From Megalobrama amblycephala (taxonomy: Eukaryota; Chordata; Actinopteri; Cypriniformes; Xenocyprididae): a DNA stretch of 64,000 nucleotides. The notes below the pieces were generated by a model. It saw nothing but the letters and a program-made list of their open reading frames with translations, ran no database searches and was not told the origin of the DNA. This document shows positions 12,139 to 24,345 of this stretch, piece by piece; position 1 is the first letter of the stretch; each line of letters opens with the position of its first letter. The stretch is taken from the NCBI RefSeq assembly GCF_018812025.1, contig NC_063057.1:14289463-14353462 (forward strand), in the 5' to 3' direction. The translations under genes and the position numbers were made by a program.

Positions 12139-14580
12139 TGATGTCCCATCAAAATGTCCCACCCAATTTTTTCAATAGCACATTCTATGGATTGGATCAA
12201 TAAGTGTTACTGTACATGCCTAGCAGTGAGAGGTGATAAATATGGAGGCGTCTTGGCAAGTGAGTGTTGGTGAGTGTCTACGGTACGAGGCCTCAGGGAT
12301 GTCTTCATTAAGCACATGACATATTGGGGATGCCAAGCCTCAGTTCTCCAGGCCTCACCAGACCCCCTCAGTCTGCGAGTGAGAGAGGCTATCGCTCTCC
12401 TGTGATACGTTAATTACCTCCTGCAGACAGAGTCTATACACAATTCACCTTCGGTAGGAGTCAGGGGAGTGGGCCTCTCTCCCCAAGTCGAACAGCAATT
12501 TACTTGTCTGCCTCTCTTTCATTCTCTACTTCTCTTCCTGTTTCTCTCACCCAATCTATTTCTATCTCTTCTTTTCCATCTCTCACTAAAAATAAGCTGT
12601 TGTATTCATTCACTTTTCATCATTCTGGTGCACTAGGGCTTTATCTGTAGTTTATGGCTCCTTGGAAAATTCAGCTTCTTCCAGATACTTCACTATGAGT
12701 CACTACTAACACTATGAGTGTGTGTCTAATGCAGAGAGTACTTTTTCTTTGTTTTCTTCAAACATCAAATGCTTCAGATTTCATCTCAAGCTCTTCACAG
12801 ACACTGTTGTCTCCTTGGTAACCAAGTACTAATCTTTGATAAGACATTATATGGGACGAAATTGAATGCGATAAAAAAAAAAAAAAAAAAAAACTCTCAC
12901 TCTCACCCTGCTCACTTTTTCAGTAGTCTAGGTAGGATTTTTTTTCCATAGAGATTTCTAAAAAAGTCATCGTTAAAGAGTTAAAAGCCAAAAACCAAAC
13001 ATAGTATTTGAAAAAAGACTGACTCTATGTCATTCACAGTGCTTCATGGGAGTGGGCGGGTGCTTAAGTGCTTTTGTGCACAATAGAGTGTATTAATGCC
13101 CACCCACTTTTTCAGCAGCATTGGTTCTTGAAGTATTTTTTCCATTCATTTTTTCCATAGAGATTTTTAAAAAGTCTTCGTTAAAGCATGCGCTCTTCTG
13201 GCATGATTTGCTCACCGTGACTCTTCGATTGGTGGAATTTTCTGTACAGCATCAAGGGTAATTTATTTTTTCACCATGAATTCTGCTGTTGAATATGGAT
13301 ATTTTAATAATACAATGAATTAATGCAAACAGATGGCTTTAACATAAGCTTATATATCATCGATTAACAACCTCAGAGCTCACAATAGGTTTGTCTTTCA
13401 GGGTTTATAAGTTAAAGTCAAAAATAAATTTTCCTACAGAGAAAGTGAGTTTTTACTTCCAGAACCTGACTGTTGCACTGTATTTGTTTGTTGTGATTCT
13501 CTGACTGGTGGAGATTTCTTTGCCGAATCATAGGTAATGTAGTTTTTCACAAGGACTTCTACTGTTAAACATGATTATTTGAAAAATCAGTACAACTATA
13601 CGGAGAAAATGGATTTTTACATCGGGAACCTGACTGCTCCACACCATTGGTTAAGTCAGTCAAGCTGTGATAAAAATTATTTTAGCACTGAAAAAAAAAG
13701 AAAAAAAAAATACACACTTCACCTTTTAAGACATCTTCATTATAGAATCATACATCTTCCATATGATCAGATCCAGCCTGCCAAGCAAATGTTGTTTGAA
13801 TGAATGGCTCTGGCATTAAATTACTGTGATGTATTGGGCGAGCAGATGTTTGCTATGTAGCACACCTCATTAGCTTCCTCTGCCCTTCTTTTTACTTCAT
13901 AGCTAGGCTGGGACAGGCAGAGCAAGCAGCCTGGAGCCTTGGACATCTTGGGTTGCCATGTCTTCCAATGTTACATCAGTTGTAGTTTCTGTGTCCTTAT
14001 TTTCCACTTCCTTCTGTATAGGCCAATTAAGAGCACCAAAACATTTTCAACCTCTACAGCACCTGCTTCTGAAACTCAAAATAGATTGATGGAAAGGAAA
14101 AACACAGCAATTTCAGAAATGCTACAATGCTGAAAGAAAAATGGAGGCTTATGCTAGGATGAGTCACAAGGTTTTCTGCTATGCCCCAAGACACCTCAGG
14201 CCAAGTTCAGAGCCATGTTAAACCCAATTTTGAGCTGAAAGAATTTAAGACCATTTTCCATTTTGACAGAGGTTTTCAGCTACGACCGCCTGAAGCCAAA
14301 AAAGTCTTTTGGAAGGAGTATTGAAAGCTGTGGTGACGAACGCCTCGGAAGTGAGAAAACCAAAGGCATGCTCCTTATTAAAAATATAGAAGAACATTTT
14401 TTTTTTTTTTTTTAATTATGGAACCAAATAAATAGATTTCATTTCAATATTTAATGTGTGAAAATATCAGTTTTTTACAACTTCTGAAACCAACATTTTT
14501 GTCCCTAAGTTAGTGATCCTGCTTGGAACAGTGTCAGTGAAGAGCATGTTTGAGATGACATATGAAAAAAAGTAAAAAAT
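12139..14580. other. Non-coding region with a diverged tandem duplication
   Basis: 12180-12470 is relatively GC-balanced, apparently unique sequence including 'gttaattacctcctgcaga' (possible conserved non-coding element). At 12915-12980 and 13107-13190 a direct repeat shares 'ccatagagatt' and 'aaagtc.tcgttaaag'. At 13195-13360 and 13470-13640 a second, diverged direct repeat shares 'gaacctgactg' and a gap-containing 'ttctgctgtt.aa' motif. No coding exon is supported. Confidence 0.45.
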
Positions 14581-14583
14581 AAA

Positions 14584-14662
14584 ATGTAAATAAATAAATA
14601 AATGAATGAATGAATGAATGAATGAATGAATGAATGAATGAATGAATTAATTAATTAATTAA
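14584..14662. repeat. (AAAT)n-(AATG)n-(AATT)n compound microsatellite
   Basis: A tetranucleotide tract changes from AAAT to AATG to AATT units over about 79 bp. Confidence 0.95.
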
Positions 14663-14742
14663 TGTAAAAAATCAATTTTGAAAACTTGCAAAAAGTATTA
14701 AAATAAAAATCAGTCTGGATACATAAAATGCTATGAAAAAAT

Positions 14743-14820
14743 ATGTTTATAATGTCACTTCCACCACAGAATATTAAACACAATACATAAAGTTCTGTTG
14801 GAAATGACATTATAAACACA
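14743..14820. repeat. Small inverted repeat (about 28 bp arms)
   Basis: 'gtttataatgtcacttcc' at about 14745 pairs with 'ggaaatgacattataaac' at about 14800-14818 around a 20 bp spacer. It is probably the tip or end of an otherwise degraded palindromic element. Confidence 0.7.
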
Positions 14821-15199
14821 TTTCTTTTTTACATTTATCATGACAAATCAGAAAAAAAAATTGAAATCTTTGAAAACAGCCTAAATTATCCATACTTGAA
14901 TAAGCACCCATAATCTTTTTTTTTTTTTTTTTTTTTTTTCATTCCCCCCCCCATTTTGTCCTCACCAAGGAACTGATAGTAAAATGCAGATCACATTTTC
15001 AAAGGATGCATTGGAAACTTTTAAAGAATGGTCTGATCTTAAATAGGGAGGGTTTTTTCCTCTTTTTTCTTTCTTGCTTTTTTTTTCTTTTTTTCTTTGT
15101 ATAGGGTGGCTTAAGCCAGGAACACTGACATATGTGAGGTGTAGAGGAAACAGAACACTTCTAGACAATGAGGTGTTTCTGTCTGGTGTGTTTATGTGT

Positions 15200-15472
15200 G
15201 TGTGTGTGTGTGTGCGCACATTTTTGTGATTTATGAGGACACAAATTTGTATAATGACATTATTACACTGGTATTACGACATAAACATGAAATATGAGTC
15301 CTCATTTAAAATAGCTTTAAAAACATACTAAACAATGTTTTATTAAAAATGCAGAATGTTTTCTGTGATGGGTAGGTTTAGGGGTAGGGGTTAGTATAGG
15401 GGGATAACATGCATTATATGGAATGTCCTCACTAAGATAGCAAAACAAACCTGTGTGTGTGTGTGTGTGTGT
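15200..15472 (+). repeat. Dispersed repeat ending in (TG)n
   Basis: Contains 'aaaatgcagaatgtttt', 'ggtaggtttaggggtagggg' and 'ggaatgtcctcac', and ends in a (TG)n tract at about 15451-15474. The same blocks occur in reverse complement at 15877-16080, also joined to the microsatellite, so the dinucleotide tail is part of the repeat. A second (TG)n tract also precedes it at 15191-15215. Confidence 0.8.
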
Positions 15473-15876
15473 GTTAGAGCTTTGCTTGCACACCTGCCGC
15501 CCCACTGTCTGGCAGTCACCTCCACCCACACGGCACACACACACACACACTCACACACACTGACAAAGGTAGACAGATGGGCTGATGAGAGAGAGCAGGA
15601 GAGAGGGAGAGGGTAGAAAACAGACGTGTTTGTTGTTTCCTCTGGCCTTGGGCCTTGCACTGTGCACACACAGACTATGGAACAAAACCAGACACAAATT
15701 TGTCCAGTTTATCACACAGACGGTTCATGTGAAAGCTTCATACTAGCTCCTGATGACAGAGCACTGAACAAAAGCCACAGCGTGTTTACCATAAAGCCAA
15801 CAGAACAGTACTCACACACGAATAGGAAACTAAAGTCAGTTTGACTTTGGACAAATGTATTTATTTCTCATATACA

Positions 15877-15881
15877 TATAT

Positions 15882-15932
<51 letters not shown>

Positions 15933-16080
15933 TTGGTTTTCATGTTTTATGGGGACATTCCATAGATATAATTTTTATACTGTTGAAACTGTATATTCTG
16001 TCCCCTAACCCTAAACCTACGTCTTCAACAGAAAAACATTCTGCATTTTTACATTTTCAAAAAACACTATCTATCATCTT
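15877..16080 (-). repeat. Second copy of the (TG)n-tailed repeat, inverted
   Basis: A (CA)n tract at about 15889-15931 is followed by 'ttttatggggacattcc', then 'ccctaaccctaaacctacg' and 'aaaacattctgcattttt'. Read on the minus strand these match the 15200-15472 copy in the same order. The 'ccctaaccctaaa' piece resembles telomeric repeat but belongs to this element. Confidence 0.8.
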
Positions 16081-16435
16081 TTTTATTAAACAGTGGTTTA
16101 TTGAACAAATTGTCTCTTTCTTTAAATAAATTCAATTATTATTAAAATTTTCTTAAGGATAAAAAAAAAATCTATCTCAGCTAATGCTGTAACCTATATA
16201 CAGGCAGTCCTTTCTTGCACATTAATATATTAAAGGTAGTTGCTAGCTGCTATTTGTTTTGTTTTTTTAGATATAATAATCAACACTCACATGAAAAAAA
16301 AAAAAACGTAAATTGCACATAAGGCAGGTTAATCATTAATCGTTAATCATCAGGTTAATTAACTAATCATTTTTGAAATATAATCATTTACACAGTTACT
16401 GTCATAACTTTTGTCATGACAAATTTATTTAAACA
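16081..16435. other. AT-rich non-coding sequence
   Basis: A and T runs and short direct repeats ('ttaatcattaatcgttaatc' near 16330). Nothing coding is seen. Confidence 0.5.
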
Positions 16436-16437
16436 TA

Positions 16438-18072
16438 CAGTGGGTACGGAAAGTATTCAGACCCCCTTACATTTTTCACTCTTTGTTATATTGCAGCCAT
16501 TTGCTAAAATCATTTATGTTCATTTTTTTCCTCATTAATGTACACACAGCACCCCATATTGACAGAAAAACACAGAATTGTTGACATTTTTGCAGATTTA
16601 TTAAAAAAGAAAAACTGAAATATCACATGGTCCTAAGTATTCAGACCCTTTGCTGTGACACTCGTATATTTAACTCAGGTGCTGTCCATTTCTTCTGATC
16701 ATCCTTGAGATGGTTCTACACCTTCATTTGAGTCCAGCTGTGTTTGATTATACTGATTGGACTTGATTAGGAAAGCCACACACCTGTCTATATAAGACCT
16801 TACAGCTCACAGTGCATGTCAGAGCAAATGAGAATCATGAGGTCAAAGGAACTGCCTGAAGAGCTCAGAGACAGTATTGTGGCAAGGCACAGATCTGGCC
16901 AAGGTTACAAAAACATTTCTGCTGCACTTAAGGTTCCTAAGAGCACAGTGGCCTCCATAATCCTTAAATGGAAGACGTTTGGGACGACCAGAACACTTCC
17001 TAGAGCCGGCCGTCTGGCCTAACTGAGCTATCGGGGGAGAAGAGCCTTGGTGAGAGAGGTAAAGAAGAACCCAAAGATCACTGTGGCTGAGCTCCAGAGA
17101 TGCAGTCGGGAGATGGGAGAAAGTTGTAGAAAGTCAACCATCACTGCAGCCCTCCACCAGTCGGGGCTTTATGGCAGAGTGGCCCGACAGAAGCCTCTCC
17201 TCAGTGCAAGACACATGAAAGCCCGCATGGAGTTTGTTAAAAAACACCTGAAGGACTCCAAGATGGTGAGAAATAAGATTCTCTGGTCTGATGAGACCAA
17301 GATAGAACTTTTTGGCCTTAATTCTAAGCGGTATGTGTGGAGAAAACCAGGCACTGCTCATCACCTGTCCAATACAGTCCCAACAGTGAAGTGTGGTGGT
17401 GGGAGCATCATGCTGTGGGGGTGTTTTTCAGCTGCAGGGACAGGACGACTGGTTGCAATCGAGGGAAAGATGAATGCAGCCAAGTACAGGGATATCCTGG
17501 ACGAAAACCTTCTCCAGAGTGCTCAGGACCTCAGACTGGGCGAAGGTTTACCTTCCAACAAGACAATGACCCTAAGCACACAGCTAAAATAACGAAGGAG
17601 TGGCTTCACAACAACTCCGTGACTGTTCTTGAATGGCCCAGCCAGAGCCCTGACTTAAACCCAATTGAGCATCTCTGGAGAGACCTAAAAATGGCTGTCC
17701 ACCAACGTTTATCATCCAACCTGACAGAAGTGGAGAGGATCTGCAAGAAGGAATGGCAGAGGATCCCCAAATCCAGGTGTGAAAAACATGTTGCATCTTT
17801 CCCAAAAAGACTCATGGCTGTATTAGATCAAAAGGGTGCTTCTACTAAATACTGAGCAAAGGGTCTGAATACTTAGGACCATGTGATATTTCAGTTTTTC
17901 TTTTTTAATAAATCTGCAAAAATGTCAACAATTCTGTGTTTTTCTGTCAATACGTGGTGCTGTGTGTACATTAATGAGGAAAAAAAATGAACTTAAATGA
18001 TTTTAGCAAATGGCTGCAATATAACAAAGAGTGAAAAATTTAAGGGGGTCTGAATACTTTCCGTACCCACTG
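16438..18072 (+). mobile_element. Nearly full-length Tc1-like transposon, 1.64 kb
   Basis: TA dinucleotides at 16436-16437 and 18073-18074 flank it. Terminal inverted repeats of about 217 bp run 16438-16654 and 17855-18072, starting 'cagtgggtacggaaagtatt'. Each arm carries two copies of the 'aagtattcagaccc' motif, one at the tip and one at the inner edge (about 16634-16648 on the left). This is the IR/DR arrangement of transposase binding sites known from Sleeping Beauty-type elements. The transposase lies between the arms on the plus strand. A second, more damaged member of the family is at 55652-57227. Confidence 0.95.
16816..17855 (+). pseudogene. Tc1-like transposase, almost intact (one stop, one frameshift)
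   Basis: The ATG at 16816 starts MSEQMRIMRSKELPEELRD, an N-terminal paired-like DNA-binding domain with two helix-turn-helix units (about residues 10-60 and 75-125). A linker and a DDE catalytic domain follow. [11 protein letters not shown] holds the first Asp, [13 protein letters not shown] the second, and [11 protein letters not shown] the Glu, with the short spacing typical of the DD34E class. [12 protein letters not shown] is the glycine-rich box. Two lesions are seen: a TAA at 17020-17022 where the sister copy at 56 kb reads Lys, and a one-base loss near 17540 (ctgggcgaagg) that shifts frame before FTFQQD. The C-terminus [15 protein letters not shown] and stop at 17853-17855 are intact. 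As read it makes no functional enzyme. Confidence 0.94.
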
Positions 18073-18074
18073 TA

Positions 18075-18990
18075 TATTAAAAAATTTAAGTCGCAGTGTG
18101 TACATTTTAACAGCATCTAGCAGTGCGAATTGCAATATAGAGAAGGTGGCCAACACAGGACAAAGATGTTGTCGTCTGAGACAGCAGAGAGTAGCCAGTC
18201 AAGCAAACGTGCTCTAGAGCAGTTTGTCCATTTAGTGCTACTGTAGAAACAAAATGGCGACTTAACAAGTAAGGGGACCTGTGGTCTATGTAGACAGAAA
18301 TGGCTCATTCTAAGGTAATAAAACATAAGATTCATTATGTAAGGTCTTTATACACCACTGAAAATATAATCATGTGTATTATATTGCATTTCTGACAATA
18401 GATCCTCCTAAAATTTACACATTGCACCTTTAAACCATTACTAACGTAAATAATGAATATATAAGCTAATATAGTGCATATATTTAGTGAAATGCTCCCC
18501 TCTAGAGTTCATTTCTCTAGTGAACTAACATGCTGTGGACACTAAATGACTTGCCTGAGGTAAATGTAATGCTATGTGAGATATTATTCTCAAGCTGTTT
18601 TATTGACATCCTTCAGTGGTTGAAATACTGGTTGAGAGATTACACATACACACATCTATGCATAGATCATCTGTTCTTCTTCTTCTGCACTTTTTTCTCT
18701 TGTGGTGGTTAGCAAACAGTGTTGCATTACCGCGCACGCCCCCTTCTAGATTGGAGTGTGGATCGCCTGTGACTAGCTATGTTTACTTGGACACTTTTTG
18801 CTTCAATCTGAATGAATTCATCCCGATAGTTGAATCCGAACGTAGTGTTTACATGAACACTAAATAAAGTGATTGGGTTGACGTGTGCATTTATGTGTCA
18901 CAAGAAACAAGGAAACAAGGACTTGTCCTGCTCCACTTCACAGACGATGAGTGGAAAGAGAATTTCAGAATGACAAGACACTCATTTTAC

Positions 18991-19027
<37 letters not shown>

Positions 19028-20075
19028 TCTGTATATATATGAGTATACATTTAAGTAATAAATAAGATTACATTTTAACATAAATATGTATAAATATTAT
19101 ATTGTTTGAAATTCATGTAATAAACCAATACAATTACATTTTATAATATAAAACCAGCTGAACAAACAAACAAAAGGATTTTTTCCCTCGTCTTTCTATA
19201 AACAATCTATATAAAATGATGCAGTTTTTGATAATATACGTGTCAGATAATACAATAATACGTGTGGGAACAGGATGTAAAGAATGATGTGGCTGATGTG
19301 TAGGTAAGCTACTCTCTTTCATTTTCTTCTTGCATGCTGCCGCCACACTAATTTAGTTAGAGGATAATTACTCTGCCATCACCTGCCTTTATCCACTCTA
19401 ATTGCATTCTGTAATCACCACACGACCATACAAGAGACTAAATTTGGCATTTGCACATTAAAATCCACAGCATAAACGCATTAGAAATGAATTTCAGGTA
19501 ATCACCATAACCTTGTCCTGTTGCTTTTTAAAATTATTCATTAAAACTATTTTGTTTATCTATTTGTCTACCTTTTTATTTAATTTTTCTTTTAGCACGA
19601 CTGACCCTTCCTCCCCCTAGGGAGGTCCATCAACAGTACTGAAATCACATGAATGACAAGGAACAGGTTTGGCAAATTGAAAAGACTTAACAACAGTTTA
19701 ATTTTTTTTCTCTGTTTAATGAGTAACATTTTAATTGCAAATTCATCTCTGCGTTCAAGCGGAGAGGATAAACGGGGCTATTGTATGCGCCTGTGATGTC
19801 TAAATGCCACAGCATTGCTGCTTTGCTTCCTTTGACACAAGCATAATTAGTTTTCTGAGCCACAGTCGGATTGGGGGCACTTCTCTTAACATGGCAGTGC
19901 CATCTGTCGAGATGCCAGGTGTTCTATACCTCTCATCCCCAGCTCAGGCTTTGTGAAGGAGAAAGAAAGAGGTATGGCGTTTTCCACAACTATGGTACAC
20001 TGTGGTATCCCATTACGTGTTTTTTTATAGCATTGGAGGCACAAATCTTTTTCTATTTGAACCATTACACAATGT
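18075..20075. other. Non-coding region with possible conserved elements
   Basis: 18480-18930 looks like a dispersed repeat ('cttcttcttctgcac', 'tgtggtggttagcaaac'). A (TA)n tract lies at about 18997-19026. The stretches at 19335-19515 (with 'ggataattactctgcc' and 'ctctaattgcattctgtaat') and 19735-19885 (with 'caagcataattagttttc') look single-copy and contain several TAAT-core homeodomain-type motifs, the usual look of a conserved non-coding enhancer. This is judged by eye only. Confidence 0.4.
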
Positions 20076-20501
20076 AGGGTATGTTTACATGAAAACAATG
20101 TACTAAAAATAGACATGTTTTTCTTTTGTGTTTTTGAAAAGCTTTGTGTAGAGACAACAACGTTGTCAGAACGATCCCCACTCACACTGATCCACGAAAA
20201 TGACTAAAAACACTGTATTATGCTGCCAGGCCAGTAGGTGGCAGTGTCACTTTAAAAGAAACACTACGCGCCTATAGACTAAAGGATGTAATACGCATGA
20301 GCCTGACGTCACTGTTTTCACAAATTTACGTTTTTGTAGTTTACAAAGAGACGATAACGGTATAATTTTCAAAAACTTGCACTTTTTCAAAATTTTGCAT
20401 TTTCGGGCCCCCAAAATGTTGTTGTCGTGTAAATTAATGGCCAAAATGCATAAAAAGTTTTCTGTTTTTAGTTGAAACGGTGTCGTGTTAATGCCCCCTT
20501 A
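20076..20501 (+). mobile_element. hAT-like non-autonomous element, copy 1
   Basis: Begins 'agggtatgtttacatg' and ends 'tcgtgttaatgccccctta'. Shares with 43926-44277 and 48331-48694 the internal landmarks 'atgctgccaggccagtag', 'aaagaaacactacg', 'gcatttt' and 'ggcccccaaaa'. The ends (a short G-rich/C-rich TIR followed by 'gtttacac') are of the kind found in hAT-type MITEs of cyprinids. No coding capacity. The superfamily is inferred. Confidence 0.75.
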
Positions 20502-22126
20502 GATTAGCTATTATCCAACTAAATTAACATTGCTTGACAAGTACATAACTATTTTTAAAGTTGGCATGAAACGGAAGTTGCGATAGTCTTTTCTTCCCTA
20601 TTGTGACGTGAAACAAGTGAAATGGCTTCTCCAATAAGACAAAAATGTAGGGACTTGATTTTGTCCATCTAAATTACTTATAAAAAATACTGCAAAATTC
20701 CATTAAAAAAACAAGAATTGTCCATTTTGATTTTCATGGTTCTTTAAATATACTGTATCAAATACTGTATCTATGTGAATTCTGGCCTGTCCCCTAAGGT
20801 CAGAATTCTTGACCTTACTGAATATTCAACAATTAAAATACTATGTTTAATGAATTTTGTTAAAATGATATTTAAATCAATCAATATTGTTAATTATTAC
20901 ATATTATATGACTAAAAACTTGGCTGATATTTGCCTGTCACACATTTTATACACAACCCTGTTTTAAGATTCCTGACATCTCAGTTTAAATTTAAATTTT
21001 TATGTTTATTTAATGTTATTCAACCAATAACGGTTGGAAAAAGTTACAAGTACTCACATAACTCGCAGAAAACAAATTATATTATAAAATTAAATAGTAA
21101 ATAAATAAAATAGAGCAGGCATATCTGAATACAGTAAATGGCAACTGAAAAAATAAGTCCAAGTCATTTTCTTCATCCAGTTTCTTGCAATATAATTGCA
21201 CAGACCAATTTTGAGAATGCATGAGCTATCAAAGTTTATGAGTCATCTAAGTGACACAAATGGTGCTGTCATAACTTATTTGTGTATAGCGTGACAAACA
21301 TTTTAATCTTATGCCAAATTATGCGAAATATGACACTGTCTATGATGTTTTAGGCTGTTATGTAATACTTGCTGTGAAATGCCAGAGTCATGGTCTGCCT
21401 GTGGCTTGCAAAGATGATGAATTGTAATTAAACAGGGCAGAATCTCACTGCCACTGAAATGCCACACATCATATGGGTAGTTGGTGTGAAAAGCTTTTTA
21501 CATGCCTAGTAAGTCATCCATAGATGCCATTTATTGGTATTCAGTATACTGACTCCATAAAATGAGCTAAACTGTTAATTCAGTATAATTGAGCTAAACT
21601 ATTTCCATTTATCATTATTGCATTGCTTATTTTATATATAATACAATGTGTGTATATATAGACAAACTAGTCCAGTACATGCACCATATCCATGATCCAT
21701 GTATATAGAGAGCCACACCAAAGAAAAATAAATGCATCATATACATTATAAACCAGGATGACGGCAGTCACATAGAAACTGTGGGCAGTTAGTGGCGGTC
21801 ATGAGGACGGTGGTTGACCTGCCATTGGCTCACTGGGGGGTTCACAATAATAAAACATGGAGCCCAATAATAATATATAGAGCAGCTCCCAGATGCACAG
21901 GCTGTTTGGAAAGTAGAACGAGAGATGAGCGGCTACAACACTAACTCAGTGAGGCTGACCGCTGTTGGCAACCACTATAGACAAGAGCTGTGTAGTGAGT
22001 GAGATAAACTATTGAGCTTTATCTATTAAGTGCGCTAAAAATGTAGGACTGGTTTTTGATGGCATTATTTTTTAGCACAGTCTACAAATTAAAAAACATT
22101 TACGCTTGTGTGAATGTGTTTGCTTT
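20502..22126. other. Non-coding region, probably single copy
   Basis: AT-rich with few repeat signatures. The part at 21160-21490 ('gcatgagctatcaaagttta', 'gatgaattgtaattaaac') and the less AT-rich part at 21755-22010 read like unique, possibly conserved sequence. There is no open frame with coding character. Confidence 0.4.
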
Positions 22127-23198
22127 TCCTTATAAAAAATAAGTATACTTCAAGTTCATATTCATAAGTATTCTTAAGTAAAGGTCAAGTATATTTTTAA
22201 GTATATTTTATGTAGTACGTATACTAACGTCAATGTACTAGAAGTGTACTGTTTCAGTACTACTTGGGACTAAATTGGCCCACTTTTTAGTGTATAAAAT
22301 TATATTTTAAGTGTAACAGTAAACTTTGAGTATGCAACTTGTTTACAACTAAGTTTTTCATTTGTACTGCATCTATAATACAAGTGAACTTATAGGTACT
22401 GATAGTTTACAAGTCAAATACTTGTAGCAAATTTTTTTAATTTATGAAAGTACACTTTGAAGTATACTCTCAGTAAACTTCTAGCTTAGTAGTTTTAAAC
22501 TGCAAGTATACTTGTAAGTTTTCGTTAAGTGAACATAACTTCATACATCAAAGCTTCACAGTTGTTGACCCTTCCTGGGTCGATATTTCATTCTGTATAA
22601 TATTAGGCAGTTTTGAACTTACATGCTGTTTAATGTTTGATGATCGCTTTATTTTACATTTGCGTAAGCAGTCTTCATTCACTTGTTTCTGCTTATTCTT
22701 CACCTGTGTTTTGATCAGAAGATTCTGTACTGTTTCAGAAGATGAAAACATGGATAGCCTGAAAATTAAGTCAATGTGAGGAAAATAGATTTGAAGTAAA
22801 TTCCTATGTACACTACCAGTGGACTACAGCCTACAAAAATTCAGATACTGTTTTCTTTTTAAATCAATATTTTCAAAAAATTTAAGTTTTTAAGACAGTA
22901 TATGTAAAACTATGTGAAAAAAGTATTTAATAGGCTACTCAATCAAAAGATTAATCACAACTACAAGCCAAGAATACTTAGAATACTTAATTATACTATA
23001 CTTTCAAGTATATCTCGATCAAAAGATTGAGTACAGGTATAGGCCAAATATACTTTTCTGACTTTCTCTATAAAGTCACATACACTTAAGTGCAATTTTT
23101 AGTATATTTCTGAAAAGTACATAAAAAGTAGACTGAAAGTATTAGTTTAAAAGGTGTATACTAATAGCACACTTGAATAAACATATTTTTCGTAAGGG
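22127..23198. mobile_element. TIR-bounded repeat rich in AAGTATACTT motifs
   Basis: The left end 'ccttataaaaaataagtata' (about 22127) and the right end, read in reverse complement as 'cccttacgaaaaatatgttt' (to about 23198), are imperfect inverted repeats. The interior holds many variants of 'aagtatact', 'caagtatattt' and 'gtatactt', so the element can fold on itself at many points. It is non-coding and the superfamily is undetermined. Confidence 0.55.
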
Positions 23199-23689
23199 TT
23201 TATGAATACATAAGCCAGTTCATAAGACCTACTGCTCCTTAACAATACAACCCAATGGAAGCAACTCATAACATGAATGTATTCATCTAATTTGCATATA
23301 GTAATACACAGGGTGATTAGAGCATAAAAATGAAAGGTAAGCACCTTCCTGCTAATAAGCAAAACCTTCAGAAGGAGCTTGCTCCAGCAGCAGTGAGCAC
23401 ATTTAAAATGCACAGGAAGTATGGGAGTGAGAGATTGTCAAATGTGCATTTCTGAATGCACTTAGTAGAGAGTGATTGTGGTGTTATTTCAGAGGTGCGC
23501 TCTCACAGCCCTCCTGTTTATACTTAATTACTGGCCATGTATCCGGTTCACTGACTCATTCATCGTGGACATGCAACAAAAGCAAGACTATGCAAGTCAT
23601 ACGTGGGTACTGGAAAGTCTTTCAAGAGAGTTTTTGACAAAAATCAAGCCACAAAGTGTGCAATACTTACTATAAAAGGAAATCTATAC

Positions 23690-24345
23690 TCTATTAAAGG
23701 CAAATTTTTGCCACTAGAGGTCACTTATTCAAAACAAAGGTGTAGCTTGATGACACCTTGATTTAGTGGAATCATGGGAGGTGTTATCTTCATGTCTACA
23801 GCTGGTGGTAAAGAATCGGGATGGGACTCGGGCAGAAATCATGTTCATAGATGAGATTATTACCGTTACTGTAGTATGAAGCAGAGCTGGAGCTAGAGCG
23901 ATTGCTAATGAGAGACGAGCGCGACACACGTCTCGAGAGCAGCGGAACTTTTATTATGCCGCAGTCGCCGCTTCCACTTCTTCCTGTCAAGTGTATGTGG
24001 GGTAACGCAGCGCTGTTTATCATATTAGATACATTTGTGTGTTGAAAGTTGTTATAGTGCTACTCTGGGTTCGCTCAACGACTACTATAAAACACTTGTT
24101 GCACACTGAAGTAAGCTAAATCGATATTAGGCATGGTAAAACATAGTACTCACTGTAAATCAAGAAAACAAGATTTAAACAATAAGACTTCCTGTGTTGA
24201 GCTGTATAACATGATTAGTTTTCTGTCAATGAATGTATCCAAACAGTTGCTCACCTGTCTAATAAAACATATAATATATTAAAGCGTCTGTATTGTTTCC
24301 ATGGTTTCTACAAAATAAAACCGGAAATCGAAGGTAACGTGGGTA
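23690..24345. repeat. Probable dispersed repeat ('ttttgccactagaggtcac')
   Basis: Starts with 'gcaaatttttgccactagag', a phrase I associate with common cyprinid repeats, and is CG-containing ('gagacgagcgcgacacacg') unlike its AT-rich surroundings. No clear terminal inverted repeats were found, so the limits are rough. Confidence 0.4.

Noticed and set aside
16000..16020. Interstitial telomere repeat
   Set aside because: Only about two CCCTAA-like units, and the same phrase is part of the (TG)n-tailed repeat at 15.4 kb in inverted orientation.
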